From assembly GCA_023150835.1 (NCBI GenBank), contig JAKLKB010000001.1:62001-126000 (forward strand): a stretch of DNA of 64,000 bases, given 5' to 3'. The translations under genes were made by a program, and so were the position numbers. The notes beneath the pieces are model-generated. The model worked only from the letters and a program-made list of their open reading frames with translations, was not told the origin of the DNA and searched no databases. This DNA is from Myxococcota bacterium. GTDB lineage: Bacteria; Myxococcota_C; UBA6777. The number at the start of each line of letters is the position of its first letter. Within the stretch, counting starts at the first letter, position 1. Below are positions 54,642 to 63,983 of this stretch, piece by piece.

Positions 54642-56000
54642 ATGCGCAACAAGATCTGGGCGATAGGATTCTTTTTGTTGGGATGGATAGGAGTGGAACA
54701 ACCCCACGCAGCGAAGCGAACACGGATGCGTGTTTTGCGAGAGATTCGCTACGAAAAGCGTGAGAATTATACGCGAGTGGTGTTGTTGTTGAGCGGGCGG
54801 GTGCAGATCGAAGAAGGAGAAGCGCCTGCAGTCGTGCATCAAGGACTTCCCCCACGGCTGTATGTTGATTTGACGCCTTGTTTGCCGATTCGGAAGTGGA
54901 GGCGGGGGCCGTTGCTGGTGCAAGGGCGGCGTTTGCGTCGAGTGCGTGTCGCACGTCACACGTTGCGGACCACGCGGGTGGTTCTGGAATTAGGAGAGGT
55001 GGGGCGTTCGCAAGTCACGGTATTGAGTGATCCTGTGCGGATCGTGATCGATCTAGCGGATCAGAAGTTGCCAGCGCGCCCAACGACAAAGACCCCTTTG
55101 CCGCTCCAACAACCCTCATTGCAGAAGAATGTTAGAGAATCCAGTACGTTGGGGCTGCCCGTTGAGGGGAACCTGCCCTCTCCGCCCGAAAGGCGCCCGT
55201 ATGTTTTGCGTTATGAGGGTCCGTTGCGTTTGCCGTTTCCTGTTCGTGTGCGTCGGGTGGCGATCGACGCGGGGCATGGAGGGCGAGAGGATGGGGCGGT
55301 TGGCTTGCGAACGAGGCTGAGAGAAAAGACGGTGACGTTGGATATCGCTCGTCGATTGGTGAAGTGGTTGCGTCCAAGAACGTCAGTGGAATTTTTTTTG
55401 ACGCGAGAGCAAGACGAGTACATCTCGATCTCGCAACGGGCTTTGTTGGTGAAGCGAAAGGCTGCGGATTTGTTGATATCTGTGCATATTAACGCGAACC
55501 GAGATCGCAAGATACAGGGTCTGGCGACTTATTTGTTAAATTGGGACGAGCGCTTTTATGCGTCGCGGTTGATGGCGTCTGATGCGTTGATGGCTCGTGA
55601 AAACCAAGGAGTGGATCCAAGCCTATTTCAGGATGTGAATATGATCCTTAGTGGTATGCAAGTACAAAATCACTCGGTGGTTTCAAGGATTCTGGGCGTA
55701 GCGATCCAGCGCGGGATGGTGCAAGGGGTACAAGGGGCCTATCCGTATGTTCGGGATTTGGGAGTGCGTGATGGGTTGTTTTATTTGCTTTTTGCTTCGG
55801 AAGTTCCGGGTATCTTGGTTGAGGCGTCTTTTTTAACGAACCCAACGGAGGAGCGATTGTTGGGGACAACAAGATATCGATCTGAGATCGCACGCGGGAT
55901 CGGTCAAGGGCTGTTGCATTTTTTGAAGATCGCAGACGCAAGCGTGGCTGCAAGCCCGCAAACGACGGCACCGATCACGCGAAAGAAACAGAAACCGTGA
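54642..56000 (+). CDS. N-acetylmuramoyl-L-alanine amidase (AMIN + Amidase_3)
   Basis: 452 residues. The N-terminal signal peptide is about 1-23 (IWAIGFFLLGWIGVEQPHA). An AMIN domain (about 28-140: RMRVLREIRYEKRENYTRVVLLL...VRIVIDLA) targets the enzyme to the septum in family members. After a Pro-rich linker, the zinc amidase_3 domain follows: VAIDAGHGGREDGAVG (His ~212), the Glu of LREKTVTLDIARRL, LLISVHINANRD (His ~281) and the catalytic Glu in GILVEASFLTNPTEERLL (~393). It cleaves the bond between MurNAc and the stem peptide during cell separation. The ATG has only a weak RBS, so coupling to the micro-ORF upstream is possible. Confidence 0.93.
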   Translation: MRNKIWAIGFFLLGWIGVEQPHAAKRTRMRVLREIRYEKRENYTRVVLLLSGRVQIEEGEAPAVVHQGLPPRLYVDLTPCLPIRKWRRGPLLVQGRRLRRVRVARHTLRTTRVVLELGEVGRSQVTVLSDPVRIVIDLADQKLPARPTTKTPLPLQQPSLQKNVRESSTLGLPVEGNLPSPPERRPYVLRYEGPLRLPFPVRVRRVAIDAGHGGREDGAVGLRTRLREKTVTLDIARRLVKWLRPRTSVEFFLTREQDEYISISQRALLVKRKAADLLISVHINANRDRKIQGLATYLLNWDERFYASRLMASDALMARENQGVDPSLFQDVNMILSGMQVQNHSVVSRILGVAIQRGMVQGVQGAYPYVRDLGVRDGLFYLLFASEVPGILVEASFLTNPTEERLLGTTRYRSEIARGIGQGLLHFLKIADASVAASPQTTAPITRKKQKP

Positions 56001-56018
56001 TGTTGAAAGAAAAAAGGC

Positions 56019-56047
56019 TTGACAGAAAGAAAGAAGGGCGATATAAC
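56019..56047 (+). promoter_or_regulatory. Near-consensus sigma70-type promoter of the str/S10 cluster
   Basis: TTGACA at 56019-56024, 17-nt spacer, TATAAC at 56042-56047. It lies just after the amidase stop and about 335 nt before rpsL. No other recognisable promoter is found before rpsL, so transcription likely starts near 56054. Confidence 0.85.
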
Positions 56048-56382
56048 CCCACTCCACTTGCGGGAACGTAACGCAAACGCTTGAAAAGTGTGCCTTCACA
56101 CACAAGCACTCAAGTTTTCTTTCCGGGTCCTCCGAACCATGTTTCGTGACCCATCTACACTTTTTTGATCATTCGATCACGGGGAACCCTCCCCGACTAT
56201 TTTCGCAGCGTTTGATCGCCTGCAAATCATATAAGCTCCGAAGCATCGAGTCTTTTTCGTGTCTCGCCGTGTGCGCGTGTTTCTTATCGCGAACTCGACA
56301 CGAAACGCGTGATGTGTATAGCGCCCAGCGGCATCCGCGATGTCGCGGATGCGCACAGATATGGAACGAGGAGAGGCACTCT
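56048..56382 (+). promoter_or_regulatory. Long structured leader of the rpsL operon
   Basis: 335-nt untranslated leader. A perfect 10-bp stem with a 2-nt loop (GCATCCGCGA-TG-TCGCGGATGC, 56331-56352) lies just before the rpsL RBS (GAGGAG at 56368-56373). An earlier hairpin GGGG-AACCCT-CCCC lies near 56182. It could serve ribosomal-protein feedback or RNA stability; the mechanism is an inference. Confidence 0.45.
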
Positions 56383-56757
56383 ATGCCGACAATCAATCAA
56401 TTGATCCGTCACGGTCGGGTTCAGCGGAAAAAGAAAACGGCCGCTCCTGCCTTGAAAAACTGCCCCCAAAAGCGCGGTGTTTGTACGCGCGTCTATACAA
56501 CGACGCCAAAAAAACCAAACTCTGCGTTGCGGAAAGTTGCTCGTGTGCGGTTGACCAACCAAATGGAAGTGACCGCGTACATCCCCGGTGAAGGTCATAA
56601 CCTCCAAGAACACTCTGTGGTATTGATCCGTGGTGGTCGTGTCAAGGATCTTCCGGGGGTTCGCTACCACATCATCCGCGGTGCATTGGACTCTGTGGGA
56701 GTGCAAAAACGCCGTCAAGGTCGATCCAAATACGGAACCAAACGTCCCAAGTCCTGA
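56383..56757 (+). CDS. rpsL: 30S ribosomal protein S12
   Basis: 124 residues, complete. It sits at the decoding centre and is the target of streptomycin-resistance mutations. The family signature is clear: [29 protein letters not shown] (with the key Lys), [25 protein letters not shown] and the C-terminal [15 protein letters not shown]. The start at 56383 is fixed by GAGGAG; an in-frame ATG-type start farther upstream is not credible. It heads the cluster behind a strong promoter and long leader. Confidence 0.98.
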   Translation: MPTINQLIRHGRVQRKKKTAAPALKNCPQKRGVCTRVYTTTPKKPNSALRKVARVRLTNQMEVTAYIPGEGHNLQEHSVVLIRGGRVKDLPGVRYHIIRGALDSVGVQKRRQGRSKYGTKRPKS

Positions 56758-56888
56758 GCAAAGCAGATCGTATCTTGATCGTGTTGGTTTTGTGTGGCCG
56801 TAGACGAGAACGTCGGCCACGAGTTCAAGATGCAGCCCAAAAAACAACAAGCGGATGAGCTGAGAAATAAACGTAGAGGAGACCCCCG

Positions 56889-57359
56889 ATGCCAAGGCGT
56901 AAAGTCGTCCACAAAAAACGAGCCCATGTGGACCCTGTCTTTAAAGACGCGTTGGTGGCCCGTTGTATCGCAAACGTGATGCGCTGCGGCAAGAAGTCTG
57001 TCGCAGAACATATCGTGTATGGTGCATTTGAGATCATCGCAGCGAAAACTCGCCGCGAACCCCTTGAGGTGTTTCGTAAGGCATTGGATAACCTGCGCCC
57101 CCAAGTGGAAGTCAAAAGCCGTCGTGTGGGTGGTTCGACCTATCAAGTTCCGGTCGAAGTACGCGCAGAGCGTCGTACAGCTCTTGCGATCCGTTGGTTG
57201 ATCGGCTATGCAAAACAGCGCAACGAGCGGACCATGCGCGAAAAATTGGCAGGCGAATTGTTGGATGCTTTCAATGATCGCGGTTCTGCTGTGAAAAAAC
57301 GCGAAGACACGCACCGCATGGCCGAAGCGAATAAAGCTTTTGCTCACTATCGTTGGTAG
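56889..57359 (+). CDS. rpsG: 30S ribosomal protein S7
   Basis: 156 residues, the normal length. It nucleates assembly of the 30S head and binds the 3' major domain of 16S rRNA. Recognisable by [18 protein letters not shown], the [24 protein letters not shown] segment and the ending [12 protein letters not shown]. It lies 131 bp after rpsL. In most bacteria fusA and tuf follow; here rpsJ follows after 160 bp. Confidence 0.98.
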   Translation: MPRRKVVHKKRAHVDPVFKDALVARCIANVMRCGKKSVAEHIVYGAFEIIAAKTRREPLEVFRKALDNLRPQVEVKSRRVGGSTYQVPVEVRAERRTALAIRWLIGYAKQRNERTMREKLAGELLDAFNDRGSAVKKREDTHRMAEANKAFAHYRW

Positions 57360-57519
57360 GTTTTCCCGCTCGAACGCGAAGTGGGCGAGCGTAAACATCA
57401 GATGGCTTTTCCATCAAGCGAAAGATGTTTGGTTCCTTTCAAAAGCTCCCTGACGTACAAGCGGTGGCTGGTGATTGGACGGAAAACAAAAAGACCCAAG
57501 AAACGACGGAACGAGAAGA

Positions 57520-57831
57520 ATGTACACCACCAAAATTCGGATCTGCCTCAAAGCCTACGATCACAAACTGTTGGATCAGTCGACCCGTGAGATCGTGGAT
57601 ACTGCACGCAAGACGCGTTCCCAAGTCGCCGGCCCGATCCCGTTGCCGACGAAAATCAACCGTTATACGGTGCTGCGTTCGCCGCACGTAGACAAAAAAA
57701 GCCGCGAACAGTTCGAGATTCGTACCCACAAGCGCCTCGTGGAGATCTTGGATCCTACCCAAGACACGCTCGAAGCCTTGATGAAGCTCGATCTGTCGGC
57801 TGGTGTAGACGTAGAAATTAAGCAAGTTTGA
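57520..57831 (+). CDS. rpsJ: 30S ribosomal protein S10
   Basis: 103 residues. Besides its ribosomal role, S10 is NusE, a component of the antitermination complex. Sequence: [20 protein letters not shown], then the family motif [35 protein letters not shown] and a final [13 protein letters not shown]. The preceding GAGAAGA acts as RBS. This is the first gene of the classical S10 operon, directly joined here to rpsL-rpsG. Confidence 0.98.
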   Translation: MYTTKIRICLKAYDHKLLDQSTREIVDTARKTRSQVAGPIPLPTKINRYTVLRSPHVDKKSREQFEIRTHKRLVEILDPTQDTLEALMKLDLSAGVDVEIKQV

Positions 57832-57934
57832 CGCCCCTGAGCCTTTCGTTCAGGCGTTTTGAGGCAATGACTCAAGTCCTTCCCCCTGCAAGGATGGACT
57901 CACCCCAACGAAGGTAGAGGAGAGGGGTCAGGCC

Positions 57935-58552
57935 ATGGCAAGTGGACTTATCGGAAAAAAGCTGGGCATGACCCAGATATTCAAAGATGGTCGTCGTGTT
58001 CCAGTGACCGTGATTCAAGCAGGACCGTGTACGGTCTTGCAAAAGAAAACACACAGCAAAGAAGGCTACAACGCAATCCAGTTGGGCTTTGCTGAAAAAG
58101 TTGCAAAACGCTGCAACAAACCCGCCTTAGGCCATTTTAAGAAAGCGGACAAAGGCGCGTTCTACAAGATCGCCGAGTTTCGTGTCGAACAAATCGATAC
58201 GTACGAGGTGGGCCAAGAACTCAAGACAGAAGGTTTTGAAGCAGGCCAACGTATCTCTGTGACCGGGACCAGCAAAGGTCGCGGTTTTCAAGGAGTTGTC
58301 CGTCGTCATGGTTTCCGTGGTGGTCGCGAGACTCACGGTTCGATGACGCACCGTCGCCCTGGTTCGATCGGCCAAAACACCTTCCCTGCGCGCGTTTTCC
58401 CAGGACACCGCATGGGCGGCCACATGGGCAATAAGCGAGTGACGATCCACAATTTGGAGATCGTCGAGGTCGATGCAGAAAACAATTTGCTGCTAGTCAA
58501 GGGTGCAGTACCCGGGGCGAGCAACAACTTTGTGCTGATCCGGCGTAAGTGA
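57935..58552 (+). CDS. rplC: 50S ribosomal protein L3
   Basis: 205 residues. L3 binds near the peptidyl-transferase centre and is one of the first proteins in 50S assembly. Markers: MASGLIGKKLGMTQIF, the KGRGFQGVVRRHGFRGGRETHGS loop (its Gln is the usual methylation target) and VEVDAENNLLLVKGAVPGA. A purine-rich GAGGAGAGG lies upstream. It follows rpsJ by 103 bp and is separated from rplD by 11 bp. Confidence 0.98.
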   Translation: MASGLIGKKLGMTQIFKDGRRVPVTVIQAGPCTVLQKKTHSKEGYNAIQLGFAEKVAKRCNKPALGHFKKADKGAFYKIAEFRVEQIDTYEVGQELKTEGFEAGQRISVTGTSKGRGFQGVVRRHGFRGGRETHGSMTHRRPGSIGQNTFPARVFPGHRMGGHMGNKRVTIHNLEIVEVDAENNLLLVKGAVPGASNNFVLIRRK

Positions 58553-58563
58553 GGAAAGAGACG

Positions 58564-59220
58564 ATGGCGACCTTTGATGTCTACAATCAAAATCGAGAAA
58601 AAGTCTCGCAAATCGAGTTGGACGATCGCGTCTTTGGTGCCGAAATCAAAGAACACCTGTTTTGGGAAGCGGTGCGAAACCAACTCGCAAACCGCCGCGC
58701 TGGTACAGCATGTGCGAAGACACGCGCCTACGTAAGCGGTGGTGGTATCAAGCCGTTCCGCCAAAAAGGAACAGGCCGTGCGCGCCAAGGTTCGACGCGT
58801 GCGCATCACATGGTTGGTGGAGCCGTGGTTCATGGCCCCCAGCCCCGTGATTATTCTTACACACTTCCCAAAAAAGTGCGCCAACAAGCGCTATGTGGCG
58901 CGTTATCGCATCTTGCCAAAAACCAGCGACTGACGATTCTTGAAGATCTTGACCTTGCACAGGCCAAGACCAAAGGACTCAAAAGCGTGTTGGAACGTTT
59001 TGGTCTGAATAAAGCGTTGATCGTGGACGAAGAAAACAACAATCTGTTGCTTTCTTGCCGCAACTTGGAAAACTTCCAAACACTTCCTCCGATCGGAGTG
59101 AACGTGTTTGATGTGCTACGTTACGATCATCTGGTGTTGACGCGCCGCGCTGCGGAAGCGCTTGTGGCTCGGTTGACGCGCTCTCGCAAAGCGCAAGAAG
59201 CGGAAAGCAACGAAGGCTGA
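58564..59220 (+). CDS. rplD: 50S ribosomal protein L4
   Basis: 218 residues. L4 lines the exit tunnel with L22, and in E. coli it represses the S10 operon. The extended tunnel loop is visible as GGGIKPFRQKGTGRARQGS, followed by GGAVVHGPQPRDYSYTLPKK. The C-terminal half shows the usual Rossmann-like arrangement. The ATG at 58564 has AGGAAAGAG upstream; an open extension starts in the end of rplC. Whether the autogenous control of E. coli exists here is not seen. Confidence 0.97.
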   Translation: MATFDVYNQNREKVSQIELDDRVFGAEIKEHLFWEAVRNQLANRRAGTACAKTRAYVSGGGIKPFRQKGTGRARQGSTRAHHMVGGAVVHGPQPRDYSYTLPKKVRQQALCGALSHLAKNQRLTILEDLDLAQAKTKGLKSVLERFGLNKALIVDEENNNLLLSCRNLENFQTLPPIGVNVFDVLRYDHLVLTRRAAEALVARLTRSRKAQEAESNEG

Positions 59221-59329
59221 TCTCCTCGGAAGAAGGACGACCGAAACCAAGGACAGGCGTATCCGAAAAAGCCGTTTGAGCGGACAATTCGGACGCCACA
59301 ACAAACGTTGCCTTGCGAAGGAATAGCAA

Positions 59330-59623
59330 ATGAGCAAGTCTCCCTACGAAATTATCAAGCATCCGCTCTTTACGGAGAAAAGCTCTGTGCTGCGTGGTGC
59401 GAACAACCAGGTGAGTTTTATCGTGCGTTTGGACGCCAATAAGATCGAGATCCGCCAAGCGGTGGAGAAGATCTTTGATGTTCGGGTAAAAGACGTGCAA
59501 ACGCTGATCGTGCGCGGCAAGATCAAACGCTTTGGTCGGACGCAAGGAAAGCGCCCGAACCGAAAAAAAGCGATCGTGACCTTGCACGAGGGGCAAAAAA
59601 TCGAGTTCTTCGAAAATACCTGA
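59330..59623 (+). CDS. rplW: 50S ribosomal protein L23
   Basis: 97 residues. L23 sits at the tunnel exit and docks trigger factor and SRP. Motifs: [51 protein letters not shown] and the basic Arg/Lys loop [24 protein letters not shown] lies 9 nt upstream. It is 109 bp after rplD, a slightly larger gap than usual in this operon. Confidence 0.97.
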   Translation: MSKSPYEIIKHPLFTEKSSVLRGANNQVSFIVRLDANKIEIRQAVEKIFDVRVKDVQTLIVRGKIKRFGRTQGKRPNRKKAIVTLHEGQKIEFFENT

Positions 59624-59642
59624 GCAGTACAGGGATAAGATC

Positions 59643-60470
59643 ATGGGCATCAAGAAATATAAACCGACCTCTGCAGGGCGGCGCGGGATGAGCGTGGCAG
59701 ACTTTGCCGAGATCACCAAGTCAAGCCCCGAAAAGCGCCTTCTGGAAACGCTCAATCGTCGCGCTGGTCGCAACAATGAGGGCGAGATCACTTGCCGTCA
59801 TCGTGGCGGTGGTGCCAAGCGCAAGTATCGCGTGATCGACTTCAAGCGCAGCAAGCTTGATGTGCCGGCGCGGGTCGCCGCGATTGAGTACGATCCTAAC
59901 CGAACTTCCCGCATCGCGTTGTTGTTTTACCGCGACGGTGAAAAGAGTTACATTCTCGCTCCCCAAGGCCTCAACGTGGGAGACGAGGTGGTCAGCAGCG
60001 ATAGCGCGGATATCAAACCCGGCAATAGCTTGCCGTTGTCCAACATTCCGACGGGTATCGTGCTTCATAACATCGAGATGAAACCGGGTCGCGGTGGCCA
60101 GCTTGTGCGCAGCGCGGGCGTGGGCGCGATCTTGATGGCGAAAGAAGGCAAGTATGCGCTGCTACGTTTGCCTTCTGGCGAAGTTCGCCAAGTTCCCCAA
60201 CGTTGTCGTGCAACAGTCGGACAAGTTGGAAACATCGACCACTACAACGTTGCGATAGGAAAAGCGGGTCGCTCGCGTTGGCTTGGGCGTCGTCCGAGCG
60301 TTCGGGGTGTCGCGATGAACCCTGTCGATCACCCGATGGGTGGTGGTGAAGGCCGTTCGAGCGGTGGGCGTCATCCTTGTACCCCTTGGGGAAAACCCAC
60401 AAAAGGTTACAAGACTCGCTCTAAGCGAAAGTCGTCCAATAAATACATCGTGACCAAACGCAAGAAGTAA
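59643..60470 (+). CDS. rplB: 50S ribosomal protein L2
   Basis: 275 residues, full length. L2 is needed for subunit association and peptidyl transfer. Markers are [31 protein letters not shown], the [13 protein letters not shown] loop and the universally conserved [18 protein letters not shown] with the essential His. The usual basic C-terminal [18 protein letters not shown] is present. It lies 19 bp after rplW. Confidence 0.98.
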   Translation: MGIKKYKPTSAGRRGMSVADFAEITKSSPEKRLLETLNRRAGRNNEGEITCRHRGGGAKRKYRVIDFKRSKLDVPARVAAIEYDPNRTSRIALLFYRDGEKSYILAPQGLNVGDEVVSSDSADIKPGNSLPLSNIPTGIVLHNIEMKPGRGGQLVRSAGVGAILMAKEGKYALLRLPSGEVRQVPQRCRATVGQVGNIDHYNVAIGKAGRSRWLGRRPSVRGVAMNPVDHPMGGGEGRSSGGRHPCTPWGKPTKGYKTRSKRKSSNKYIVTKRKK

Positions 60471-60491
60471 GCGAAAGAGCTGGAGGAGCCG

Positions 60492-60764
60492 ATGGCACGC
60501 TCGATTCGGAAAGGTCCCTTCGCGGACGAACATCTCCTGAAGAAAGTCCTTCAGGCCAACGAAGAAAGCTCACACAAAGTGATCAAAACGTGGAGCCGCC
60601 GCTCGACGATTCTCCCTGAGTTTGTGGGCCATACGTTCGCTGTTCATAACGGAAAAACGCATACTCCGGTGTACGTGACGGAAAATATGGTAGGGCACAA
60701 GTTGGGCGAATTCGCTCCGAGCCGTACCTTTAAGTCTCACGCCGGAGATCGCAAAGGTCGATAA
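60492..60764 (+). CDS. rpsS: 30S ribosomal protein S19
   Basis: 90 residues. It binds 16S rRNA in the head with S13. Signature: [43 protein letters not shown] and the ending [25 protein letters not shown] lies before the ATG. It lies between rplB (21 bp) and rplV. Confidence 0.98.
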   Translation: MARSIRKGPFADEHLLKKVLQANEESSHKVIKTWSRRSTILPEFVGHTFAVHNGKTHTPVYVTENMVGHKLGEFAPSRTFKSHAGDRKGR

Positions 60765-60790
60765 GAGCGGCGGGCTGGAGGATGGGTTCG

Positions 60791-61213
60791 ATGGAAGACA
60801 AAAAGAGTATTCGTACAAAAAAAAGCAAACGCAGCCCACGCCAAGTGCGCAAGCGTCAGCGTCAAGAAAACGGCAAGTTGGATTTTGCGCGCGCCCACCT
60901 CCACTCGGTTCGTGTGGCTCCTCGCAAAGTACGTCTTGTGATTGATCAGATCCGTGGGAAATCCGTGGACGAAGCCATGCGGATCTTGAATTTTTCACCT
61001 CGCAACGCAGCCAAGCCTGTGAGCGTGTTGCTTCAATCCGCGCTCGCAAACGCGGAACAAGAAGGACTAAACCCTGATACCCTCAAAATCTCTGATGCGT
61101 GGGTGGATGGCGGTCCTGTGTTAAAGCGCTTTATGCCACGCGCCATGGGTCGAGCAGCCCGTATCCACAAGCGCACCAGCCACGTGACTGTGGTCTTGAG
61201 AGAAGAGGATTAA
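60791..61213 (+). CDS. rplV: 50S ribosomal protein L22
   Basis: 140 residues from the ATG at 60791 (GGAGG 9 nt upstream); ATG 60782 is an alternative whose RBS would be too close. L22 spans the exit tunnel. Conserved core: VRVAPRKVRLVIDQIRGKSVDEAMRIL, SPRNAAKPVSVLLQSALANAEQ and the tunnel-loop region FMPRAMGRAARIHKRTSHVTVVL. A ~25-residue Lys/Arg-rich N-terminal extension (KKSIRTKKSKRSPRQVRKR) exceeds the ~110-residue E. coli protein. Confidence 0.95.
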   Translation: MEDKKSIRTKKSKRSPRQVRKRQRQENGKLDFARAHLHSVRVAPRKVRLVIDQIRGKSVDEAMRILNFSPRNAAKPVSVLLQSALANAEQEGLNPDTLKISDAWVDGGPVLKRFMPRAMGRAARIHKRTSHVTVVLREED

Positions 61214-61216
61214 GCG

Positions 61217-61870
61217 ATGGGTCAGAAAGTTCATCCCGTTGGGTTTCGTTTGGGCGTGATCCGCTCTTGGAACTCGAACTGGTACGAAGAGAAAAACTAC
61301 GCGCATTGCTTGAAAGAAGATGATATACTTCGCAAGTATGTCAAAAAAGCGTGTGAAAACGCTGGCGTTGCAAAAGTAGAGATCGAGCGTGCGGCCAATA
61401 AGGTCAAGATCAGCATCCACACAGCCCGCCCCGGTATCGTGATCGGCCGAAAAGGTGCTGAGATCGATCGATTGAAAGCTGAGTTGGGAAAACTGACAAG
61501 TTCCGAAGTGATCCTGCACATCGAGGAAGTGCGCAAGCCCGAACTGGATGCTCAACTTGTGGCAGAAACCGTAGCAATGCAGTTGGTTCGTCGTGTCGCT
61601 TTCCGCCGCGCAATGAAAAAAGCGGTCGGTACCGCCATGAAAATGGGCGCGGGCGGCATCCGGATCTGTTGTTCGGGTCGTCTTGGTGGCGCGGAGATGG
61701 CTCGCCAAGAATGGTACCGCGAAGGTCGTGTTCCTCTTCATACGTTGCGTGCAGATATCCAGTACGGTTATGCGATCGCAAAGACGACCTACGGAACTAT
61801 TGGTGTCAAAGTCTGGATCTTCCGTGGGGAAGTCCTGCCAGAGAAGAATCGCGCACCACGCTCTGTCTGA
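61217..61870 (+). CDS. rpsC: 30S ribosomal protein S3
   Basis: 217 residues. S3 lines the mRNA entry channel. N-terminus [24 protein letters not shown]-type [15 protein letters not shown]-terminal [59 protein letters not shown] region typical of S3. GAGAAGAGG upstream; it starts 4 bp after the rplV stop. Complete and slightly shorter at the C-terminus than in E. coli (233). Confidence 0.98.
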   Translation: MGQKVHPVGFRLGVIRSWNSNWYEEKNYAHCLKEDDILRKYVKKACENAGVAKVEIERAANKVKISIHTARPGIVIGRKGAEIDRLKAELGKLTSSEVILHIEEVRKPELDAQLVAETVAMQLVRRVAFRRAMKKAVGTAMKMGAGGIRICCSGRLGGAEMARQEWYREGRVPLHTLRADIQYGYAIAKTTYGTIGVKVWIFRGEVLPEKNRAPRSV

Positions 61871-61903
61871 GCGGTTGTGCAAAGAGAATAGGGAGTCGTC
61901 GTC

Positions 61904-62317
61904 ATGCTGTCTCCAAAACGCACCAAATGGCGAAAGCAGCGCAAAGGCCGTGTTACCGGAAATGCAAAGCGCGGAGATTCGCTGAGCTTTGGTGATATTG
62001 GTCTTCAAGCACAAGGTTCAGCGCGCATCACAGCTCGCCAAATCGAAGCAGCGCGTATCGCGATCAATCGCCATATCCGTCGTAGTGGGAAGATGTGGAT
62101 TCGCATTTTTCCTGATCGCTCTGTGACTAAAAAGCCTGCAGAAACACGGATGGGAAAAGGTAAAGGGAACCCTGAATTGTGGGTTGCTGTCGTGAAACCC
62201 GGTCGTGTTATGTACGAATTGGAAGGTGTCTCCGAGGATTTGGCGCGTGAAGCGTTGACCCTTGCGGCTGCCAAGCTCCCCATCCCGACCAAAGTGATTG
62301 TACGGGAGGAGTTTTAA
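61904..62317 (+). CDS. rplP: 50S ribosomal protein L16
   Basis: 137 residues. L16 helps to position the A-site tRNA. Motifs [45 protein letters not shown], the [30 protein letters not shown] core and [21 protein letters not shown]. It lies 33 bp after rpsC and 3 bp before rpmC. Confidence 0.98.
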   Translation: MLSPKRTKWRKQRKGRVTGNAKRGDSLSFGDIGLQAQGSARITARQIEAARIAINRHIRRSGKMWIRIFPDRSVTKKPAETRMGKGKGNPELWVAVVKPGRVMYELEGVSEDLAREALTLAAAKLPIPTKVIVREEF

Positions 62318-62320
62318 ATC

Positions 62321-62530
62321 ATGTCCGAACATATCCTAAAAACAGAAGAATTGCGCAATCGTACAGTTGACGAGTTATCCAAACAACTCGTCGAGTTGAA
62401 ACAAGAACTGTTCAATTTGCGCTTCCAACATCACACAGGCCAGCTCGAAAACTTTCGTCGCATTGCCCATGTGAAACGAAATATTGCGCGCCTCAGCACG
62501 ATCTTGCGTGAGCGTGCGCTCCACGCTTGA
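62321..62530 (+). CDS. rpmC: 50S ribosomal protein L29
   Basis: 69 residues. L29 is a small helical hairpin at the tunnel exit. The sequence [45 protein letters not shown] and [18 protein letters not shown] fits fully. It is followed by a 290-bp gap holding a new promoter, unlike the usual tight junction with rpsQ. Confidence 0.97.
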   Translation: MSEHILKTEELRNRTVDELSKQLVELKQELFNLRFQHHTGQLENFRRIAHVKRNIARLSTILRERALHA

Positions 62531-62593
62531 GTCGGGCATCCGCCCAGCCCATCGCGTCTTCCTCCTATCCTTGAGCGCCCACCTCGCAAACGC

Positions 62594-62617
62594 ACAAAAA
62601 AAGCAATGCTTCTTGTG
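62594..62617. terminator. Possible weak hairpin between rpmC and rpsQ
   Basis: GCACAA and TTGTGC (with inner AAGCA/TGCTT pairing) form a stem near 62594-62620 followed by an A-run, not a clear T-run. It may act as a weak terminator or attenuator for the upstream unit; low confidence. Confidence 0.2.
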
Positions 62618-62630
62618 CAAAAATAACTCT

Positions 62631-62660
62631 TGACAGCAGATCAAAGACTGCTGTATAAAA
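62631..62660 (+). promoter_or_regulatory. Near-consensus sigma70-type promoter before rpsQ
   Basis: TTGACA at 62631-62636, 18-nt spacer, TATAAA at 62655-62660, within the 290-bp rpmC-rpsQ gap. It would drive rpsQ, rplN, rplX and downstream genes, with a leader of about 155 nt. Confidence 0.8.
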
Positions 62661-62820
62661 CGGCGCTCTTTAAGAGTCCGCTTGATCTTTTGATGCGTCT
62701 TGGCACCTCACAAAGAACGGGTCCACGCAAAACAAGATCCTCCCCAATGTATGGTGCGCATTTCTACGGCAAGACTCGGCCTCTGAACCGAGCAAGCACT
62801 GAAAAGCATAAGGTTTACCG

Positions 62821-63084
62821 ATGAGTGAGCAAAAGGGCAATCGCCGAACCCTAACTGGGATCGTTGTGAGCGACAAAATGGACAAGACGGTGGTGGTTGA
62901 GGTCGAGCGCTTCGTTCAAAACCGCCAATTCAAGAAGTATACGACGCGCCGAAATCGTTATAAAGCGCACGATGAACAAAATCTTTGTCGTGTGGGTGAT
63001 CGTGTCATGATCGAAGAAACGCGCCCGATCAGCCGTGACAAGCGCTGGCGTGTTCAGCGGACGATTGAAAAGTCTCCCGAATAA
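62821..63084 (+). CDS. rpsQ: 30S ribosomal protein S17
   Basis: 87 residues. OB-fold protein binding 16S rRNA helices 7 and 11. Signature [61 protein letters not shown]. The start ATG at 62821 follows a long leader from the promoter at 62631; no strong RBS is visible just upstream (AAGGTTTACCG). Confidence 0.97.
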   Translation: MSEQKGNRRTLTGIVVSDKMDKTVVVEVERFVQNRQFKKYTTRRNRYKAHDEQNLCRVGDRVMIEETRPISRDKRWRVQRTIEKSPE

Positions 63085-63119
63085 GCGCCGTTGGCGCGTT
63101 TCGGCGCAGGAGGAGTTCC

Positions 63120-63488
63120 ATGATTCAGATGCAAACCGCGCTCGAGGTCGCAGACAACTCTGGCGCCAAAAAAGTGATGTGCATCAAGGTGTTGGGTGGT
63201 TCAAGAAGACGCTACGCTTCGATCGGTGATGTGATCGTTGTTTCCGTCAAAGAAGCTCTGCCCAACTCAAAAGTAAAAAAAGGTGACGTTCACAAGGCTG
63301 TGGTCGTTCGTACCCGCAAAGAACTTGGACGTCCAGATGGTTCGTACATCCGCTTTGATGAAAATTCAGCGGTGTTGTTGAACAACCAAAATGAGCCGAT
63401 CGGTACGCGTATCTTTGGACCCGTAGCCCGTGAATTGCGCGCAAAACAATTCATGAAGATCGTCTCCTTGGCTCCGGAGGTACTCTAA
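63120..63488 (+). CDS. rplN: 50S ribosomal protein L14
   Basis: 122 residues. Sits at the subunit interface near L19. Signature [98 protein letters not shown] precedes the ATG. The last base of its stop is the first base of the rplX ATG, so translation of rplX is coupled. Confidence 0.98.
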   Translation: MIQMQTALEVADNSGAKKVMCIKVLGGSRRRYASIGDVIVVSVKEALPNSKVKKGDVHKAVVVRTRKELGRPDGSYIRFDENSAVLLNNQNEPIGTRIFGPVARELRAKQFMKIVSLAPEVL

Positions 63489-63859
63489 TGGCTGCCAAGA
63501 TCCGTAAAGGCGATCTCGTCGAAGTGATTGCGGGTGCATACAAAGACACTCGTGGTCGTGTGATCCGTGTGCAATCTAGTAAAAACCGCGTGTGGGTTGA
63601 AAAGATAAATATCATCAAACGCCACAAGCGCGGCGTGACGGGCCAATCGGAAAGTGAGATCCTGCGTAAGGAAGCCCCGATCGACATCAGCAACGTGATG
63701 ATCGTGGACCCCAAAACCAACGAACCCACCCGTGTCGGTTTTAAATTGGTCTTTGATATCTCTGACGAAGAGCGGCAGCGTCTCGAAGCTGCGGGTACTC
63801 CAGTCAAGCCCTTGAAAAAAGTCCGCTACGCCAAAAAAAGTGGCGAGATCTTGGATTGA
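63488..63859 (+). CDS. rplX: 50S ribosomal protein L24
   Basis: 123 residues. Assembly initiator of the 50S subunit. KOW-type start IRKGDLVEVIAGAYKDTRGRVIRVQ, followed by VWVEKINIIKRHKRG and the SNVMIVDPKTNEPTRVGFK region. The C-terminal ~25 residues extend beyond the shorter E. coli form. It overlaps rplN by 1 nt. Confidence 0.97.
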   Translation: MAAKIRKGDLVEVIAGAYKDTRGRVIRVQSSKNRVWVEKINIIKRHKRGVTGQSESEILRKEAPIDISNVMIVDPKTNEPTRVGFKLVFDISDEERQRLEAAGTPVKPLKKVRYAKKSGEILD

Positions 63860-63983
63860 CGCTTCCCGTAAAAGCCGACAGACCACTCTTTTCACGCACG
63901 CAAACTGTGATGCGTCTTTGAGTCGTCTTCGTACCGTGTTCTTTTGATGATTGGACCGGTAATAGAAAGAAACAGGTGACGGT

